Counted from the stretch's first letter, positions 36,899 through 45,988 are shown. The stretch is DNA of 64,000 nt from Alphaproteobacteria bacterium (GCA_030431335.1 JAUIJH010000010.1:1-64000); one strand, 5' to 3'. Numbers and translations: made by a program. Notes: generated by a model not told the origin, from the sequence alone.

Positions 36899-38188
36899 TC
36901 AGAACCCGAACATCGCGGGCAGCCAGAGCACGATCGCCGGGATGTAGGTGATCGCGATCAGGCAGGCGACGAGGGCGATCAGGAACGGCCAGAGGTAGCG
37001 CACGGTCTCTGAGAGTTTGACGCCCGACAGCCCGCCGAGCACGAAAAGGAGGAGCCCGAACGGCGGCGTCACCAGCCCGATCATGATGTTGACGGTGATG
37101 AGGACGCCGAAGTGGACCGGGTCGATGCCGAGGCCCAGCACCGTCGGCATCAGGAGCGGCACCAGGACGAGCAGGAGCGTTCCCGTGTCGATGATGCAGC
37201 CGAGAAGAAGGAACAGCGCGTTGACCAGCAGGAGGAAGGTCCAGGCGTTCATGCCCGCCCCGGTGACGAGGTCTGCGAGCGCGCGGTCGAGCCGCTCGGC
37301 GGTCACCGCGTAGTTGACCAGGAACGCGCCCGCGATGAGGAGCATGACAACGACCGACTGCGTCATCGAGCTGGCCAGAACCGCCCAGAGACCGCGCATG
37401 TTGAAGGCGCGGTAGACGACGATCGCGAGGATCATCGCCCACATCGCCGCGACGGCCGCGGCCTCCGTGGGCGTGAAGATGCCCGACCAGATGCCGCCGA
37501 GCAGGATCACCGGCAGCGTGAGGGGGACGAGCGAGCCGGCGAGGGCGCGCCGCCGCTCCCGCGGGGCCATCGCAGGCGAGGCGGGCAGGTTCATGCGCGG
37601 CGCGATCACCACCACCGTCGCCATCAGGGCAAGGCCCATCAGGATGCCGGGGAGGATGCCGCCCAGGAACAAGGCGCCGACTGATGTGCCCGAGTTGAGC
37701 GCGTAGAGCACCATCGGGATCGAGGGCGGGATGATGGGCGCGATCACCGCCGACGCCGCCGTGACCGCCACCGCGAGGCCCGACGGGTAGCCGCCGACGC
37801 GCTCCATCATGCGGATCGAGACGAGCCCCGGCCCGGCCGCGTCGGCGATGGCCGAGCCCGACATCGACGAGAACACGAGGCTGACGACGACGTTGACATG
37901 CGCCAGGCCGCCCCGCGCTTCGCCCACCACCGCGTCGGCCGCCCGCCACAGCCGCTCCGAGATGGTGCCCGCGTTCATCACGTTGGCGGCGAGGATGAAC
38001 ATCGGGATGGCCAGGAGGATGTAGGCGTTGAACAGCGAGTTCATCACCTGGTCGACGACGAGGCCGAGATCCTGCCCCGACACGAAGAGGTAGACGAACC
38101 CGGCGCACAGCATCGCGAAGGCGATCGGCACGCGAAGGAGCACGAGCCCGAGGAGGGTGCCGAGCAGCGACAGGAAGGGGAGGCTCAT
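36899..38188 (-). CDS. dctM: TRAP transporter large permease (DctM), system 2
   Basis: 429 residues, about 12 hydrophobic segments. DctM blocks: LLAIPMFILAANVMNAGTISERLW, FSSMSGSAIADAAGPGLVSIRMM, IAPIIPPSIPMVLYALNSG and IGLVTPPFGLLLFV. ATG at 38188, eight bases after the dctQ stop. Final gene of the FAH-dctPQM unit; a 151-base gap separates it from the BhcC-like gene on the same strand. Confidence 0.94.
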   Translation of the reverse strand: MSLPFLSLLGTLLGLVLLRVPIAFAMLCAGFVYLFVSGQDLGLVVDQVMNSLFNAYILLAIPMFILAANVMNAGTISERLWRAADAVVGEARGGLAHVNVVVSLVFSSMSGSAIADAAGPGLVSIRMMERVGGYPSGLAVAVTAASAVIAPIIPPSIPMVLYALNSGTSVGALFLGGILPGILMGLALMATVVVIAPRMNLPASPAMAPRERRRALAGSLVPLTLPVILLGGIWSGIFTPTEAAAVAAMWAMILAIVVYRAFNMRGLWAVLASSMTQSVVVMLLIAGAFLVNYAVTAERLDRALADLVTGAGMNAWTFLLLVNALFLLLGCIIDTGTLLLVLVPLLMPTVLGLGIDPVHFGVLITVNIMIGLVTPPFGLLLFVLGGLSGVKLSETVRYLWPFLIALVACLIAITYIPAIVLWLPAMFGF

Positions 38189-38196
38189 CCGGCGCC

Positions 38197-38697
38197 TTAA
38201 AGCGGCTTGGCGCGGCCGACGAGCGCCGCAGCGCCGCGCAGGAGGAGCCGCAGGCCGATCAGCGCCTGGAACAGCGCGAAGACGGCGTAGGCGCGGTCGA
38301 GCGGCCACATCAGCGCCGGCGTCCGCTCGCGCCAGAGGAAGGCGGTGTAGTCGACGGTGACGGGCAGCGCGGCGAGGAGGATGGCGCCGGCGATGCCGAA
38401 GCCGGCCGCCTCCATCGCGCGGCGCACGCCCGGCGGGGCGGCGTCGTAGAGGAGGCCCACCGCGATCTGGTCCTTGAGCGGCACCACGAGCGCCGCCGCG
38501 CCGAAGACGATCCAGAGAAAGACGAGCGCGCACAGCTCATCGGACCATCGCGACGGCACGCCCACGCCGTAGCGCTGCCAGATGGTCCAGGCGAACAGGC
38601 CGACCATGGCGGCGAAGGCGAGCGTTGCCGCCGCCTCCGCCGTGCGGCGCCCGATTTCGAGCGTCGCCGCGATCCGCCGGGTCGCCGCCGGGATCAC
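38197..38697 (-). CDS. dctQ: TRAP transporter small permease (DctQ), system 2
   Basis: 166 residues with four hydrophobic segments and the DctQ block FAWTIWQRYGVGVPSRWSDELCALVFLWIVFGAAALVV. The GTG start at 38697 overlaps the dctP stop (GTGA). The frame stays open far upstream through dctP but is not coding there. Confidence 0.9.
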   Translation of the reverse strand: MIPAATRRIAATLEIGRRTAEAAATLAFAAMVGLFAWTIWQRYGVGVPSRWSDELCALVFLWIVFGAAALVVPLKDQIAVGLLYDAAPPGVRRAMEAAGFGIAGAILLAALPVTVDYTAFLWRERTPALMWPLDRAYAVFALFQALIGLRLLLRGAAALVGRAKPL

Positions 38698-39680
38698 TGA
38701 CCCATGACCTCTTTCATCAGCTCCTTGTCCCACGGCTCGGCCAGCGGGGCCGTGGCGTAGATCTCGTCGGCGCGTGCCTTGAAGGGGGTGAGGTCGATGG
38801 TGTCGACGCGCATGCCGCCCTTCGCCAGCCGCTCGGCGACGGAGCCTTCGTCGGCATAGCGGCCTTCGTTGCCGAGCTTGGCGCCTTCGGCCGCCGCGTC
38901 GCGCAGGACTTGCTGCTGCTCGGGCGTCAGAGCGTCGAAGAAGGGCTTGGAGATCGCGTAGAACACCGGCTGAACGAGGTGCGAGGTGAGGACCACTTGC
39001 TCGGTGACCTCGTTGAACTTCGCGGCGGCCGTGATCGTCAGCGGGTTCTCCTGCCCGTCGACGCCGCCGGTCTGCAGCGCGACGTAGACCTCGGGCATCG
39101 CCATGGGCGTCGGCTCGACGCCCAGCGTCTGGCCGAGGAGGAGCCACTCGGGCGTGGCCGGCATGCGCAACTTGGTCCCGGCGAGATCGTCCGGCCCCTT
39201 CACGTCACGCGCCTCGCGCAGATTGAGCTGGCGCGTGCCGAGATAGTCGACGGCGAGGATCTCGATGTCCATCTTGTCGGCGACGGCGGCCTTCAGCTTC
39301 TCGCCGACTTCGCCGGTCATCACCGCCATCATCTGGTCGTGGTCGCTGAAGAGGTAGGCGCGGTTGAGGAAGCCCCATTCGGGCACCTGCGCCGCCACCT
39401 CGAATGTCGTCATGATCGACATTTCGAGGTTGCCGCGCTGGATCGCCGGAACCTCCGTGCCCTGCCGGAACAGCGAGGAGCCCGGATAGACCTCGACCTT
39501 CAGCCCGGCATCGGCGCCGTTCACGATCTCGGCAAAGTGCTCGGCGCCCTTGTTGAGGAAGTCGGGCGGCGGGCCGGCGTGGGAGAACCGGATCGTCTGG
39601 TCCTGGGCGGCGGCGGGATTGACCGCGGTGCCGAGGACGACAGCCGCGAGGGCGGCGAAAGCGAGGCTGCGATGGATCAT
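38694..39680 (-). CDS. dctP: TRAP substrate-binding protein (DctP), system 2
   Basis: 328 residues with a Sec signal (MIHRSLAFAALAAVVLGTAV, cleavage after PAAA). DctP features: IRFSHAGPPPDFLNKGAEHFAEIVN, VYPGSSLFRQGTEVPAIQRGNLEMSI, the ligand-binding Arg in GTKLRMPATPEW, and VALQTGGVDGQENPL. It follows the FAH gene by 32 bases, so the transported acid may be the substrate, or a precursor, of that hydrolase. Confidence 0.93.
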   Translation of the reverse strand: MIHRSLAFAALAAVVLGTAVNPAAAQDQTIRFSHAGPPPDFLNKGAEHFAEIVNGADAGLKVEVYPGSSLFRQGTEVPAIQRGNLEMSIMTTFEVAAQVPEWGFLNRAYLFSDHDQMMAVMTGEVGEKLKAAVADKMDIEILAVDYLGTRQLNLREARDVKGPDDLAGTKLRMPATPEWLLLGQTLGVEPTPMAMPEVYVALQTGGVDGQENPLTITAAAKFNEVTEQVVLTSHLVQPVFYAISKPFFDALTPEQQQVLRDAAAEGAKLGNEGRYADEGSVAERLAKGGMRVDTIDLTPFKARADEIYATAPLAEPWDKELMKEVMGQ

Positions 39681-39712
39681 CGAGTGAGCTCCTCTCGTGA
39701 TGAATGGGCTAT

Positions 39713-40645
39713 TCAGGCCGTGCCGGTTTTGGGCGGCTGGATCGTCGTGGAAAGCGTGCCGATGTGTTCGATCTGCGCGTCGACGCGATCGCCCACCGAC
39801 AAGAAGGTGCCTTTCGGCACGCCAACCCCCGCCGGCGTGCCGGTCAGGATGACGTCGCCCGGGTCGAGCGTCATGATGCGGGAGGCGGTCGCGATCTGCT
39901 CCGCGATGGAGAAGATCATGTCGCCGGTGGTGTCGTCCTGCTTCGGCTCGCCGTTGACGGACAGCTTGAGGGCGAGCGCCTGCGGATCGGGCACCGACGA
40001 GGCGGGAATGAAGCGCGGCCCCATCGGACAGCAGCTTTCCTGCGCCTTACCGGCGACCCAATCGAGCTTGTAGAACGTCTCCGGCGCGCGGTTGAGGTCG
40101 CGGGCGGAGAAGTCGATGGCGATGGTGTAGCCGGCGACGTAGCTCATCGCGTCTTCCGGGCTGACGGCGCGCGCGGTGCGGCCGATCACGGCGGCGAGCT
40201 CCACCTCCCAGTCGAACGCCTTGGTGTCGAGCGGCATGTGCACGGTCTCGCCTTCGCCGACCACGGCGTTGCGCGCGGGCTTGAAGAAGAAGAAGAGCCG
40301 CTGCGCTTCCTTGCGCGGGTCGGGCACGCCCATCTCGACGAGGTGGCGGTAGTAGTTCGCCCCCGCGCAAAGCACCTTGCCCGGATAAAGGATCGGCGCC
40401 AGCCGGGGCAGCGCCGGATCAAGCGCATCGGCCGGGTCGGTCGCCGCCGCCGCACGGGTGAGCGCGGCCTCCGCGGCCGGCCAGTCGGCGAACAGCGCGG
40501 CGACACTGTCGGCACCCGGATGGCCGGCGCGCTGCAGCGTCGGGGCCAGTGCGAAAAGCCCGTCGGCGGTCTCGATACAGGCGATCGAGCCGCCGTTTCC
40601 CGCGACTGTGGCCAGGGCCCACGAGCCCCCTTCCGGCAGCGTCAT
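39713..40645 (-). CDS. Fumarylacetoacetate hydrolase (FAH)-family protein
   Basis: 310 residues. FAH-fold metal ligands are readable in FDWEVELAAVIG (Glu pair) and YTIAIDFSARDLN (Asp), with KDWVAGKAQESCCPMGP-like substrate-loop sequence (KLDWVAGKAQESCCPMGP), and the C-terminal DVILTGTPAGVGVPKGTFLSVGD is a strong family marker. Members hydrolyse or decarboxylate 2-oxo acids (acylpyruvates, oxaloacetate, 2-oxo-3-deoxy acids after dehydration). The ATG follows AAGGA. First gene of the TRAP-2 operon, divergent from a GntR regulator, with a perfect operator-like repeat between. Confidence 0.9.
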   Translation of the reverse strand: MTLPEGGSWALATVAGNGGSIACIETADGLFALAPTLQRAGHPGADSVAALFADWPAAEAALTRAAAATDPADALDPALPRLAPILYPGKVLCAGANYYRHLVEMGVPDPRKEAQRLFFFFKPARNAVVGEGETVHMPLDTKAFDWEVELAAVIGRTARAVSPEDAMSYVAGYTIAIDFSARDLNRAPETFYKLDWVAGKAQESCCPMGPRFIPASSVPDPQALALKLSVNGEPKQDDTTGDMIFSIAEQIATASRIMTLDPGDVILTGTPAGVGVPKGTFLSVGDRVDAQIEHIGTLSTTIQPPKTGTA

Positions 40646-40691
40646 GCTTGATTCCTTCTGGCAAGAGGCGCGATTGACAGCGCCAACGATG

Positions 40692-40712
40692 ATAAAATAC
40701 CGTCTATTTTAT
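40692..40712. promoter_or_regulatory. Inverted repeat in the FAH/GntR divergent promoter (candidate operator)
   Basis: ATAAAATA (40692-40699) and TATTTTAT (40705-40712) are perfect 8-bp arms around a five-base CCGTC spacer. The site is centred 33 bases before the GntR start and 57 bases before the FAH start. Such a site in a divergent gap next to an FCD-type GntR gene is the expected place for autoregulation. Confidence 0.7.
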
Positions 40713-40734
40713 AAAGTGCAATTGGGTTTATCAC

Positions 40735-41472
40735 GTGACAGCAGCAACCACCCGACCGGCTGGCGGGACTTCGCACCTCGCCGCCCGCGCCTCGGAGCTG
40801 CCGGCGGCGACCACCGCCTACAACCGGCTGCGGGCGGAGATTCTGTCGGGGCCGTTGCGGCCGGGCGACCGGCTGCTGCCCGCTGCGTTGCGCGAGCGGT
40901 ACGGGCTCGGCCTCACGCCGATCCGCGAGGCGCTAACGCGGCTGGCATCGGAAGGTCTGGTCGAGACCGAGGTGCACCGGGGGACGCGCGTGCGTGCGGT
41001 GACCTTGGAGGAGCTCACCGACCTCATGCGCACGCGGCGGGAGATCGAGGCGCTTTGCCTGCATTCCGCCATCGCCAACGGCGACACCGGCTGGGAGGGC
41101 GAGATCCTGCGCACCCTTCACCTGTTGACCCATGCCGCGCTGCCGGCCTCGCAGGAGGACCACGCGACGGCCGAGATCTGGGAGCGTCAGCATCGCGCCT
41201 TCCATCACGCGCTGGTGGCCGCGTGCGGGTCGGGATGGCTGATGCGGTTCTGGAACGAACTCGCCGACCACTCCGAGCGCTACCGCAAGATCCGGCTTCT
41301 CAACTACCGCAGCCTTGCCGCCGATGTGCGCGATCTGAATGTCGAGCATGTCGCGATCGCCGAGGCGGTGATGAAGCGGGACGCCGCAAAGGCCGTGGAA
41401 CTGATGAACTCGCATCTCGCGCGCACCCAGGCGGCGGTGGCGCGATTGCTGACAGGGGGAGAGGACCGATGA
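40735..41472 (+). CDS. GntR-family regulator (FCD subgroup)
   Basis: 245 residues. Winged helix: AYNRLRAEILSGPLRPGDRLLPAALRERYGLGLTPIREALTRLASEGLV, then an FCD effector domain with EIWERQHRAFHHALVAACGS and NVEHVAIAEAVMKRDAAKAVELMNSHL. GTG start with a weak ribosome site. Divergent from FAH-dctPQM, which it most likely represses until a substrate acid binds. Ends in an ATGA overlap with a small gene. Confidence 0.9.
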   Translation: MTAATTRPAGGTSHLAARASELPAATTAYNRLRAEILSGPLRPGDRLLPAALRERYGLGLTPIREALTRLASEGLVETEVHRGTRVRAVTLEELTDLMRTRREIEALCLHSAIANGDTGWEGEILRTLHLLTHAALPASQEDHATAEIWERQHRAFHHALVAACGSGWLMRFWNELADHSERYRKIRLLNYRSLAADVRDLNVEHVAIAEAVMKRDAAKAVELMNSHLARTQAAVARLLTGGEDR

Positions 41473-41810
41473 TCTTGCGCAGCGCGATCCTGGAGGGCGA
41501 TGTCGAGGAGGCGGACCGCGCCGCCTTCGACGCCAGCATGGAAGGCGAGGTCCTCGCGGAGATCGCGACCTATCCGGGCATCAAGGGCGTCACGCTGCGG
41601 CGCACCGTGGTGGCCGACGAGGGAGCGCCGCCGATCTACATGCAATTCGACCTGCAATTCGAGGACCTTGCCGCCATGGAGGCGGCGCTGGCGAGCCCGG
41701 TGCGCGCCGCCGTGCGGTCGCGGCTCGCCGCGGCCATGAAGCCGTTTCGCGGCCGGGTCTACCATGTGGTTTCGCAGACGCGGCCCGCTGGGGCGGACGC
41801 GGCGACGTAG
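41469..41810 (+). CDS. Small EthD/Dabb-like alpha-beta barrel protein
   Basis: 113 residues: MILRSAILEGDVEEADRAAF, IATYPGIKGVTLRRTVVADEG, PPIYMQFDLQFEDLAAMEAAL, then VRSRLAAAMKPFRGRVYHVV. The beta-alpha-beta-beta pattern is that of EthD-like or stress-responsive A/B-barrel proteins of about 100 residues. The ATG overlaps the GntR stop (ATGA), so it is translated with the regulator. The role is unknown; it could help handle the imported compound. Confidence 0.7.
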   Translation: MILRSAILEGDVEEADRAAFDASMEGEVLAEIATYPGIKGVTLRRTVVADEGAPPIYMQFDLQFEDLAAMEAALASPVRAAVRSRLAAAMKPFRGRVYHVVSQTRPAGADAAT

Positions 41811-42225
41811 CCACCGCCGGGTTGCGGACGGCGCCGCCGCCGCGGGCGGATTCCGCCTCGCGCCCGAACCTGGACTTTCAATAGCGCGGTTGGCGCAGGC
41901 GCGATCGATGTCGTTCCGGCACGTTGTCGGTGAGGGCGCCTAGGCAAGTGTTGCCGCCGCTCCAGCTAGACACGCAAAAAATATAGTGAAATAGAATTCT
42001 TCTCGTCTCGTGGTGCGGATGAACCGTGCAAACTTTCCTATGGTGGGCCAGGGTCCGATCGAGCAGCCAATGCCCAGGTTGGGAGCTCCTTCGTCGATGC
42101 CGAACTTTGGCGACGAACGAACGCTCCTCTCTTGTCGTGCAGCAGGTGCCGATCGACTGGCGGCTGACCGCCTTTCCATCTGAATGACCACGTCGCCTGC
42201 GGTCGGTCTCCAGGGAGCCTAAGAG
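41811..42225. other. Gap of 415 bases without a convincing gene
   Basis: The first part is GC-rich; around 41975-42000 there is an AT-rich patch with a TATAGT hexamer that might be a -10 element, but no -35 at proper distance. A minus-strand frame of 83 codons (41940-42191) has no ribosome site and no recognisable features. A plausible leader for the gene at 42226 ends with GGGAG eight bases before its ATG. Confidence 0.5.
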
Positions 42226-43650
42226 ATGCGTTTTCCGTCAGAGCGCCGCCCCGCGCAGCCACGCGGTCCTCACGGGCGCCGCTTGTCGGCGAAGGTCCTT
42301 CCACGGTCGGTGTCGAGGTTCGGGCAGGCTCTTCTCGCTGCACGCGCCGCGGTGGCAGGGGCCGGACGTCGCTCCCGCGTTGGCGCCGCCGGAGCAGTCC
42401 GGCTTTGCGTTCTCGCCGCTCTCGTCCCCGGCCTTGCCGGGTGTGGCGGCCACATCGAAGGCGCGCTGACGCCAGTTGCGAACGCGGCCGGCGTCGGCTC
42501 CGAGGTCAGCCTGCTCGTTGCCACCACGCGGGAGCCGGCTGCGATCGACGCCGACCTCTTCAACGGCGAGCGCGGCCTCGCGCTGCGGTTCGCGGACATC
42601 ACCGTATCCATTCCGCCGGATGATGCGCGCGCCGTCGGCGAGGTCAAATGGCCCAAGATCACGCCGGGCGATCCGACGCGCGATTTCGTGGTCGTCGATG
42701 CGAAGCGGCTCGAACTGCCGCAAGCGCTGGAGACGTTCGGGCGGCGGCTCGAGGCGACCCGCGGGCGGCGGGTGCTCGTGTTCGTCCACGGCTACAACAA
42801 CCGCTTCGATGACGCCGTCTTCCGCCTCGCCCAGATCGTCCACGACAGCAACGCCTCGGTGATGCCGGTCCTGTTCACCTGGCCGTCCCGGGCCAAGCTC
42901 CTGGCCTACGGCTACGACCGCGAGAGCGCCAACTATTCGCGCACCGCACTCGAAATGGTGCTGCGGGCTCTCGCCAATAACCCCAAGGTCGCCCAGGTCG
43001 ATATCCTGGCCCACTCCATGGGCAACTGGCTGACGATGGAGGCGCTTCGCCAGATGGCGATCCGCGACGGCAGGATCGCGCCCAAGATCGAGACGGTGAT
43101 GCTCGCCGCGCCCGACATCGACGTCGACGTCTTCCGGGGCCAGATGCTCGACATCGGCCCGATGCGGCCGAAGATGATCCTGTTCGTTTCGGGCGACGAC
43201 CGCGCGCTCGCCGTGTCCAAGCGGGTCTGGCAAAGCTCGGCCCGCCTCGGCGCGATCGATCCGACCAAGGAGCCGTTGAAGACACGGATCGAGGCGAGCG
43301 GCCTGACCGTGATCGATCTCACGAAGATCAAGGCGGGCGACTCTCTCAATCACGGCAAGTTCGCCGAGAGCCCGGAGGTGGTGCAACTCATCGGGGCGCG
43401 TCTGATGGACGGCCAGACGCTCTCGGATGCGCGCGCCAGCGTCGGCGAACGCATCATCCAGCTGTCGACCGACGTCGCGGCGGGTGCTGGCACGGCAGTG
43501 GGCGTGGCGGTCGCGGCCCCGGCGGCGATCGTCGATTCGGATTCGCGTCGTGCAATCGGCGATACGCTCGGTACGACAGGGTCCACGCCGCCCAAGTGCG
43601 ACCGCACGGAGCCGCCATACAGGACGACACAATCTCACTGTTTGAGATAA
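42226..43650 (+). CDS. DUF900-type alpha/beta hydrolase, predicted lipoprotein
   Basis: 474 residues. The hydrolase core has VLVFVHGYNNRFDDAVF (oxyanion strand and loop) and the nucleophile elbow in DILAHSMGNWLTMEAL, the standard DUF900 pattern. A lipobox LAGC ends at Cys73 after a hydrophobic run (about 59-70), suggesting a lipid-anchored envelope protein. The 58-residue Arg-rich stretch before it is far longer than a usual signal n-region, although the ATG at 42226 has a ribosome site; a later start is possible. The C-terminal 100 residues are Ala/Gly/Val-rich. Substrate unknown. Its end overlaps the convergent LysR gene by 16 bases. Confidence 0.82.
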   Translation: MRFPSERRPAQPRGPHGRRLSAKVLPRSVSRFGQALLAARAAVAGAGRRSRVGAAGAVRLCVLAALVPGLAGCGGHIEGALTPVANAAGVGSEVSLLVATTREPAAIDADLFNGERGLALRFADITVSIPPDDARAVGEVKWPKITPGDPTRDFVVVDAKRLELPQALETFGRRLEATRGRRVLVFVHGYNNRFDDAVFRLAQIVHDSNASVMPVLFTWPSRAKLLAYGYDRESANYSRTALEMVLRALANNPKVAQVDILAHSMGNWLTMEALRQMAIRDGRIAPKIETVMLAAPDIDVDVFRGQMLDIGPMRPKMILFVSGDDRALAVSKRVWQSSARLGAIDPTKEPLKTRIEASGLTVIDLTKIKAGDSLNHGKFAESPEVVQLIGARLMDGQTLSDARASVGERIIQLSTDVAAGAGTAVGVAVAAPAAIVDSDSRRAIGDTLGTTGSTPPKCDRTEPPYRTTQSHCLR

Positions 43651-44534
43651 GGCCGGCAGAGCTCGCGATAAAGGTCGAACACGTTGGCGACCTCCGCCGT
43701 CATCGGGACGCCGACGGGAGAGATGACGCTGACGCCGAACCCGTCCTCGATGTCGGCCGGCCGGCAGACGCCGCCCCGTTCGACATGCTCGCGCGCGATG
43801 AACGGGTCGACGATCGCGATGCCGACGCCGCGCATCACCAGCCCCTGGGCGACGGTGGACAGGTGCACCCGGACCCTGACGCGGGGCGGCGTCGCCATCT
43901 GGGCAATGAGACGATCCAGAATGCGCCCGGTGGTGGTCGACGCGCTGGTGTAGCCGATGAAATCGCGGCCGGCGAGATCGGCGAGGCCGACAACCTCCCG
44001 GGCCGCGAGCGGATCGTCGGCGCGCATGATGCACTGGTAGGGGAAATAATCGTGCGTCAGCACCGCCACCTCGGGCGTGGCCCGGCGCGGGCTGACAAAG
44101 CCGAGCGCGGCCTGCCGGCGCGCCACCATGGGTATGATGGAGGTGGTGCGCATGGAGTTGAGCTCCAGCTCCGCGCCGGGCCGGGCGGAGCACCATTGGG
44201 CGGCAAGGTCCGTCAGGATCGTGGAGGAAATCACCGGCATCGCCACCAGCTTGACCGCGCCGTGCTCGCCTCGCTTGATGCGCCGCGCACTCGCCTCGAT
44301 CATGCTGAGGCCGACGAACGCATGCTCCACCTCGTCGGCCAGCATGCTGGCCGCCTCGGTCGGCACCAGCCTGTTGCCCGCGCGCGTGAAGAGGACGAGG
44401 TCGAGCTTGTCCTCCAGCGTCTTGAGAAGCCGGCTCACGGCCGGCTGCGAGATCGACAGCTCCTGCGCGGCCGCCGACGCCGACCCCGTCACCATCACGG
44501 TCTTGAACGCTTCGAGCGATCGCTGACTGAGCAT
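43635..44534 (-). CDS. LysR-family transcriptional regulator
   Basis: 299 residues, the normal LysR length. The N-terminal helix-turn-helix reads SLEAFKTVMVTGSASAAAQELSISQPAVSRLLKTLEDKLDLVLFTR; the rest is the two-lobed effector domain. By eye it resembles the NocR/OccR opine-type group. Divergent from the FAD oxidase gene with a 71-base shared gap that contains an imperfect inverted repeat. It likely activates the 44.6-53.8 kb operon when the imported compound is present. Confidence 0.9.
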   Translation of the reverse strand: MLSQRSLEAFKTVMVTGSASAAAQELSISQPAVSRLLKTLEDKLDLVLFTRAGNRLVPTEAASMLADEVEHAFVGLSMIEASARRIKRGEHGAVKLVAMPVISSTILTDLAAQWCSARPGAELELNSMRTTSIIPMVARRQAALGFVSPRRATPEVAVLTHDYFPYQCIMRADDPLAAREVVGLADLAGRDFIGYTSASTTTGRILDRLIAQMATPPRVRVRVHLSTVAQGLVMRGVGIAIVDPFIAREHVERGGVCRPADIEDGFGVSVISPVGVPMTAEVANVFDLYRELCRPYLKQ

Positions 44535-44569
44535 AACAATTCCGCATAAAAGCCGCTAATAATTGTATT
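44533..44569. promoter_or_regulatory. Imperfect inverted repeat in the LysR/oxidase divergent gap
   Basis: ATAACAATT (44533-44541) and AATTGTATT (44561-44569) are complementary in eight of nine positions around a 19-base spacer. Spacing and AT-rich arms fit a LysR-type binding region. The left arm overlaps the first codon of the LysR gene, suggesting autoregulation as well as control of the oxidase operon. Confidence 0.5.
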
Positions 44570-44605
44570 TGCGTTAGGCGGCCGGGGATTTCTACCCTAT
44601 CGTTC

Positions 44606-45910
44606 ATGATGACACCCGACGCGACCTACAATGGCGAACTTCCCACCGCGACGAGTGTCGTCGTCATCGGCGGCGGCATCGTCGGTGTCGGCGCCGCGCT
44701 CCACCTCGCCGAGCGGGGCATTCCTTGCGTGTTGTGCGAGAAGGGAACCGTTGCCGGCGAGCAGTCGTCCCGCAATTGGGGCTGGGTGCGCAAGCAGGGG
44801 CGCCGGCCCGACGAGCTCGCCCTGATGCTGGAGAGCGACCGCATCTGGCGGCGCCTCGCGCAGGAGATCGGCGAAATCGGGTTTCGCACCGGCGGCGTTT
44901 CTTATTTTGCCCAGACCGATGCCGAGATGCAGCGCCACGCCGACTGGATGCGCTACGCCGAAGAATACCAGATCGAGACGCGGCTCCTGTCGGCGGCGGA
45001 GGTGGACGCGATGACCGGCCGCTCGGACCGGCACTTCAAGGGCGGCGTCACCTCGCCGACCGATGCCTACGCCGAACCGCGCCTCGCCGTCCCGGCCATG
45101 GCGCGCTACGCGGTCCACAAGGGCGCCACGATCTGCGAGCGGACGGCGGTGCGCACGCTCCTGCGCGAGGGCGGGCGGGTCACCGGCGTCGTTACCGAGC
45201 GAGGCACGGTGCGGGCCGACGCGGTGGTGCTCGCCGGCGGGGTGTGGTCGCGCACGTTCCTGGAAAATCTCGGCGTGTCCTTCCCGCAGCTCGGGGTGCG
45301 CTCGTCGGCGATGCGCACATCGCCGGTGGCGCCCATCTCCACCAGCACGTTCGGCGCCTCGGGCGCGTCGATCCGCCCGCGCCTCGATGGCGGGTATACG
45401 GTGGGCCGCGCCACCGCGGCGCGCTTCGACCTCATCCCCGCCGGCATCCGCCATTTCGGCGCCTTCCTGCCGGTGCTGTGGAAGCGGCGCAGAATGATGA
45501 AAGTCCGCCTCGGCAAGGAATTCTTCGGCCCGCTCGGCCGCCACCGCTGGGACGGCGACGACACGAGCCCGTTCGAGCTGATGCGCACCGCCGATCCGGC
45601 GCCGGACGAGGCGCTGCTGCGCGACGTATTCGCCAGCGCGCGCACGCTCTACCCGCATCTGGCGGATGCGCGACCCGTCGAAACGTGGGCGTCGCTGATC
45701 GACGTGATGCCGGACGAGATGCCGGTGATCGACCGGATCGCCAGCGTGCCCGGCCTCGTCGTCGCGAGCGGGATGTCCGGCCACGGCTTCGGCCTCGGTC
45801 CGGGGGCAGGGGCGCTGGCGGCACAACTTGCCGTCGCACGCGAGCCCCTTGCCGACCCCGCGCCCTATCGGCTGTCGCGGTTCGGCCCAAATCGTGCAGC
45901 GGCGGCATGA
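44606..45910 (+). CDS. FAD-dependent amine/amino-acid oxidoreductase (DAO family)
   Basis: 434 residues. The dinucleotide motif VVVIGGGIVGVGAALHLAERG is at about residues 18-38. SSRNWGWVRKQGR and the C-terminal GLVVASGMSGHGFGLGPGAGALAAQL are typical of DadA/opine-oxidase-like members, which oxidise secondary amines or D-amino acids to imines. ATG at 44606 or 44609; ribosome site poor. It is the first gene of an operon with a peptide-type importer and a molybdoenzyme, so the substrate is probably an imported N-containing compound. Confidence 0.9.
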   Translation: MMTPDATYNGELPTATSVVVIGGGIVGVGAALHLAERGIPCVLCEKGTVAGEQSSRNWGWVRKQGRRPDELALMLESDRIWRRLAQEIGEIGFRTGGVSYFAQTDAEMQRHADWMRYAEEYQIETRLLSAAEVDAMTGRSDRHFKGGVTSPTDAYAEPRLAVPAMARYAVHKGATICERTAVRTLLREGGRVTGVVTERGTVRADAVVLAGGVWSRTFLENLGVSFPQLGVRSSAMRTSPVAPISTSTFGASGASIRPRLDGGYTVGRATAARFDLIPAGIRHFGAFLPVLWKRRRMMKVRLGKEFFGPLGRHRWDGDDTSPFELMRTADPAPDEALLRDVFASARTLYPHLADARPVETWASLIDVMPDEMPVIDRIASVPGLVVASGMSGHGFGLGPGAGALAAQLAVAREPLADPAPYRLSRFGPNRAAAA

Positions 45911-45988
45911 CGGGCGTGGCTGTCCGTGCAAGCATGATCGCCAGATCCTTCGACCATCTGCCAATCTGAAACATTGACGGAGCGAAAA

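Noticed and set aside
41940-42191. 83-codon minus-strand frame in the 415-base gap
   Set aside because: No ribosome site, no conserved features, and it overlaps the probable leader of the DUF900 gene.
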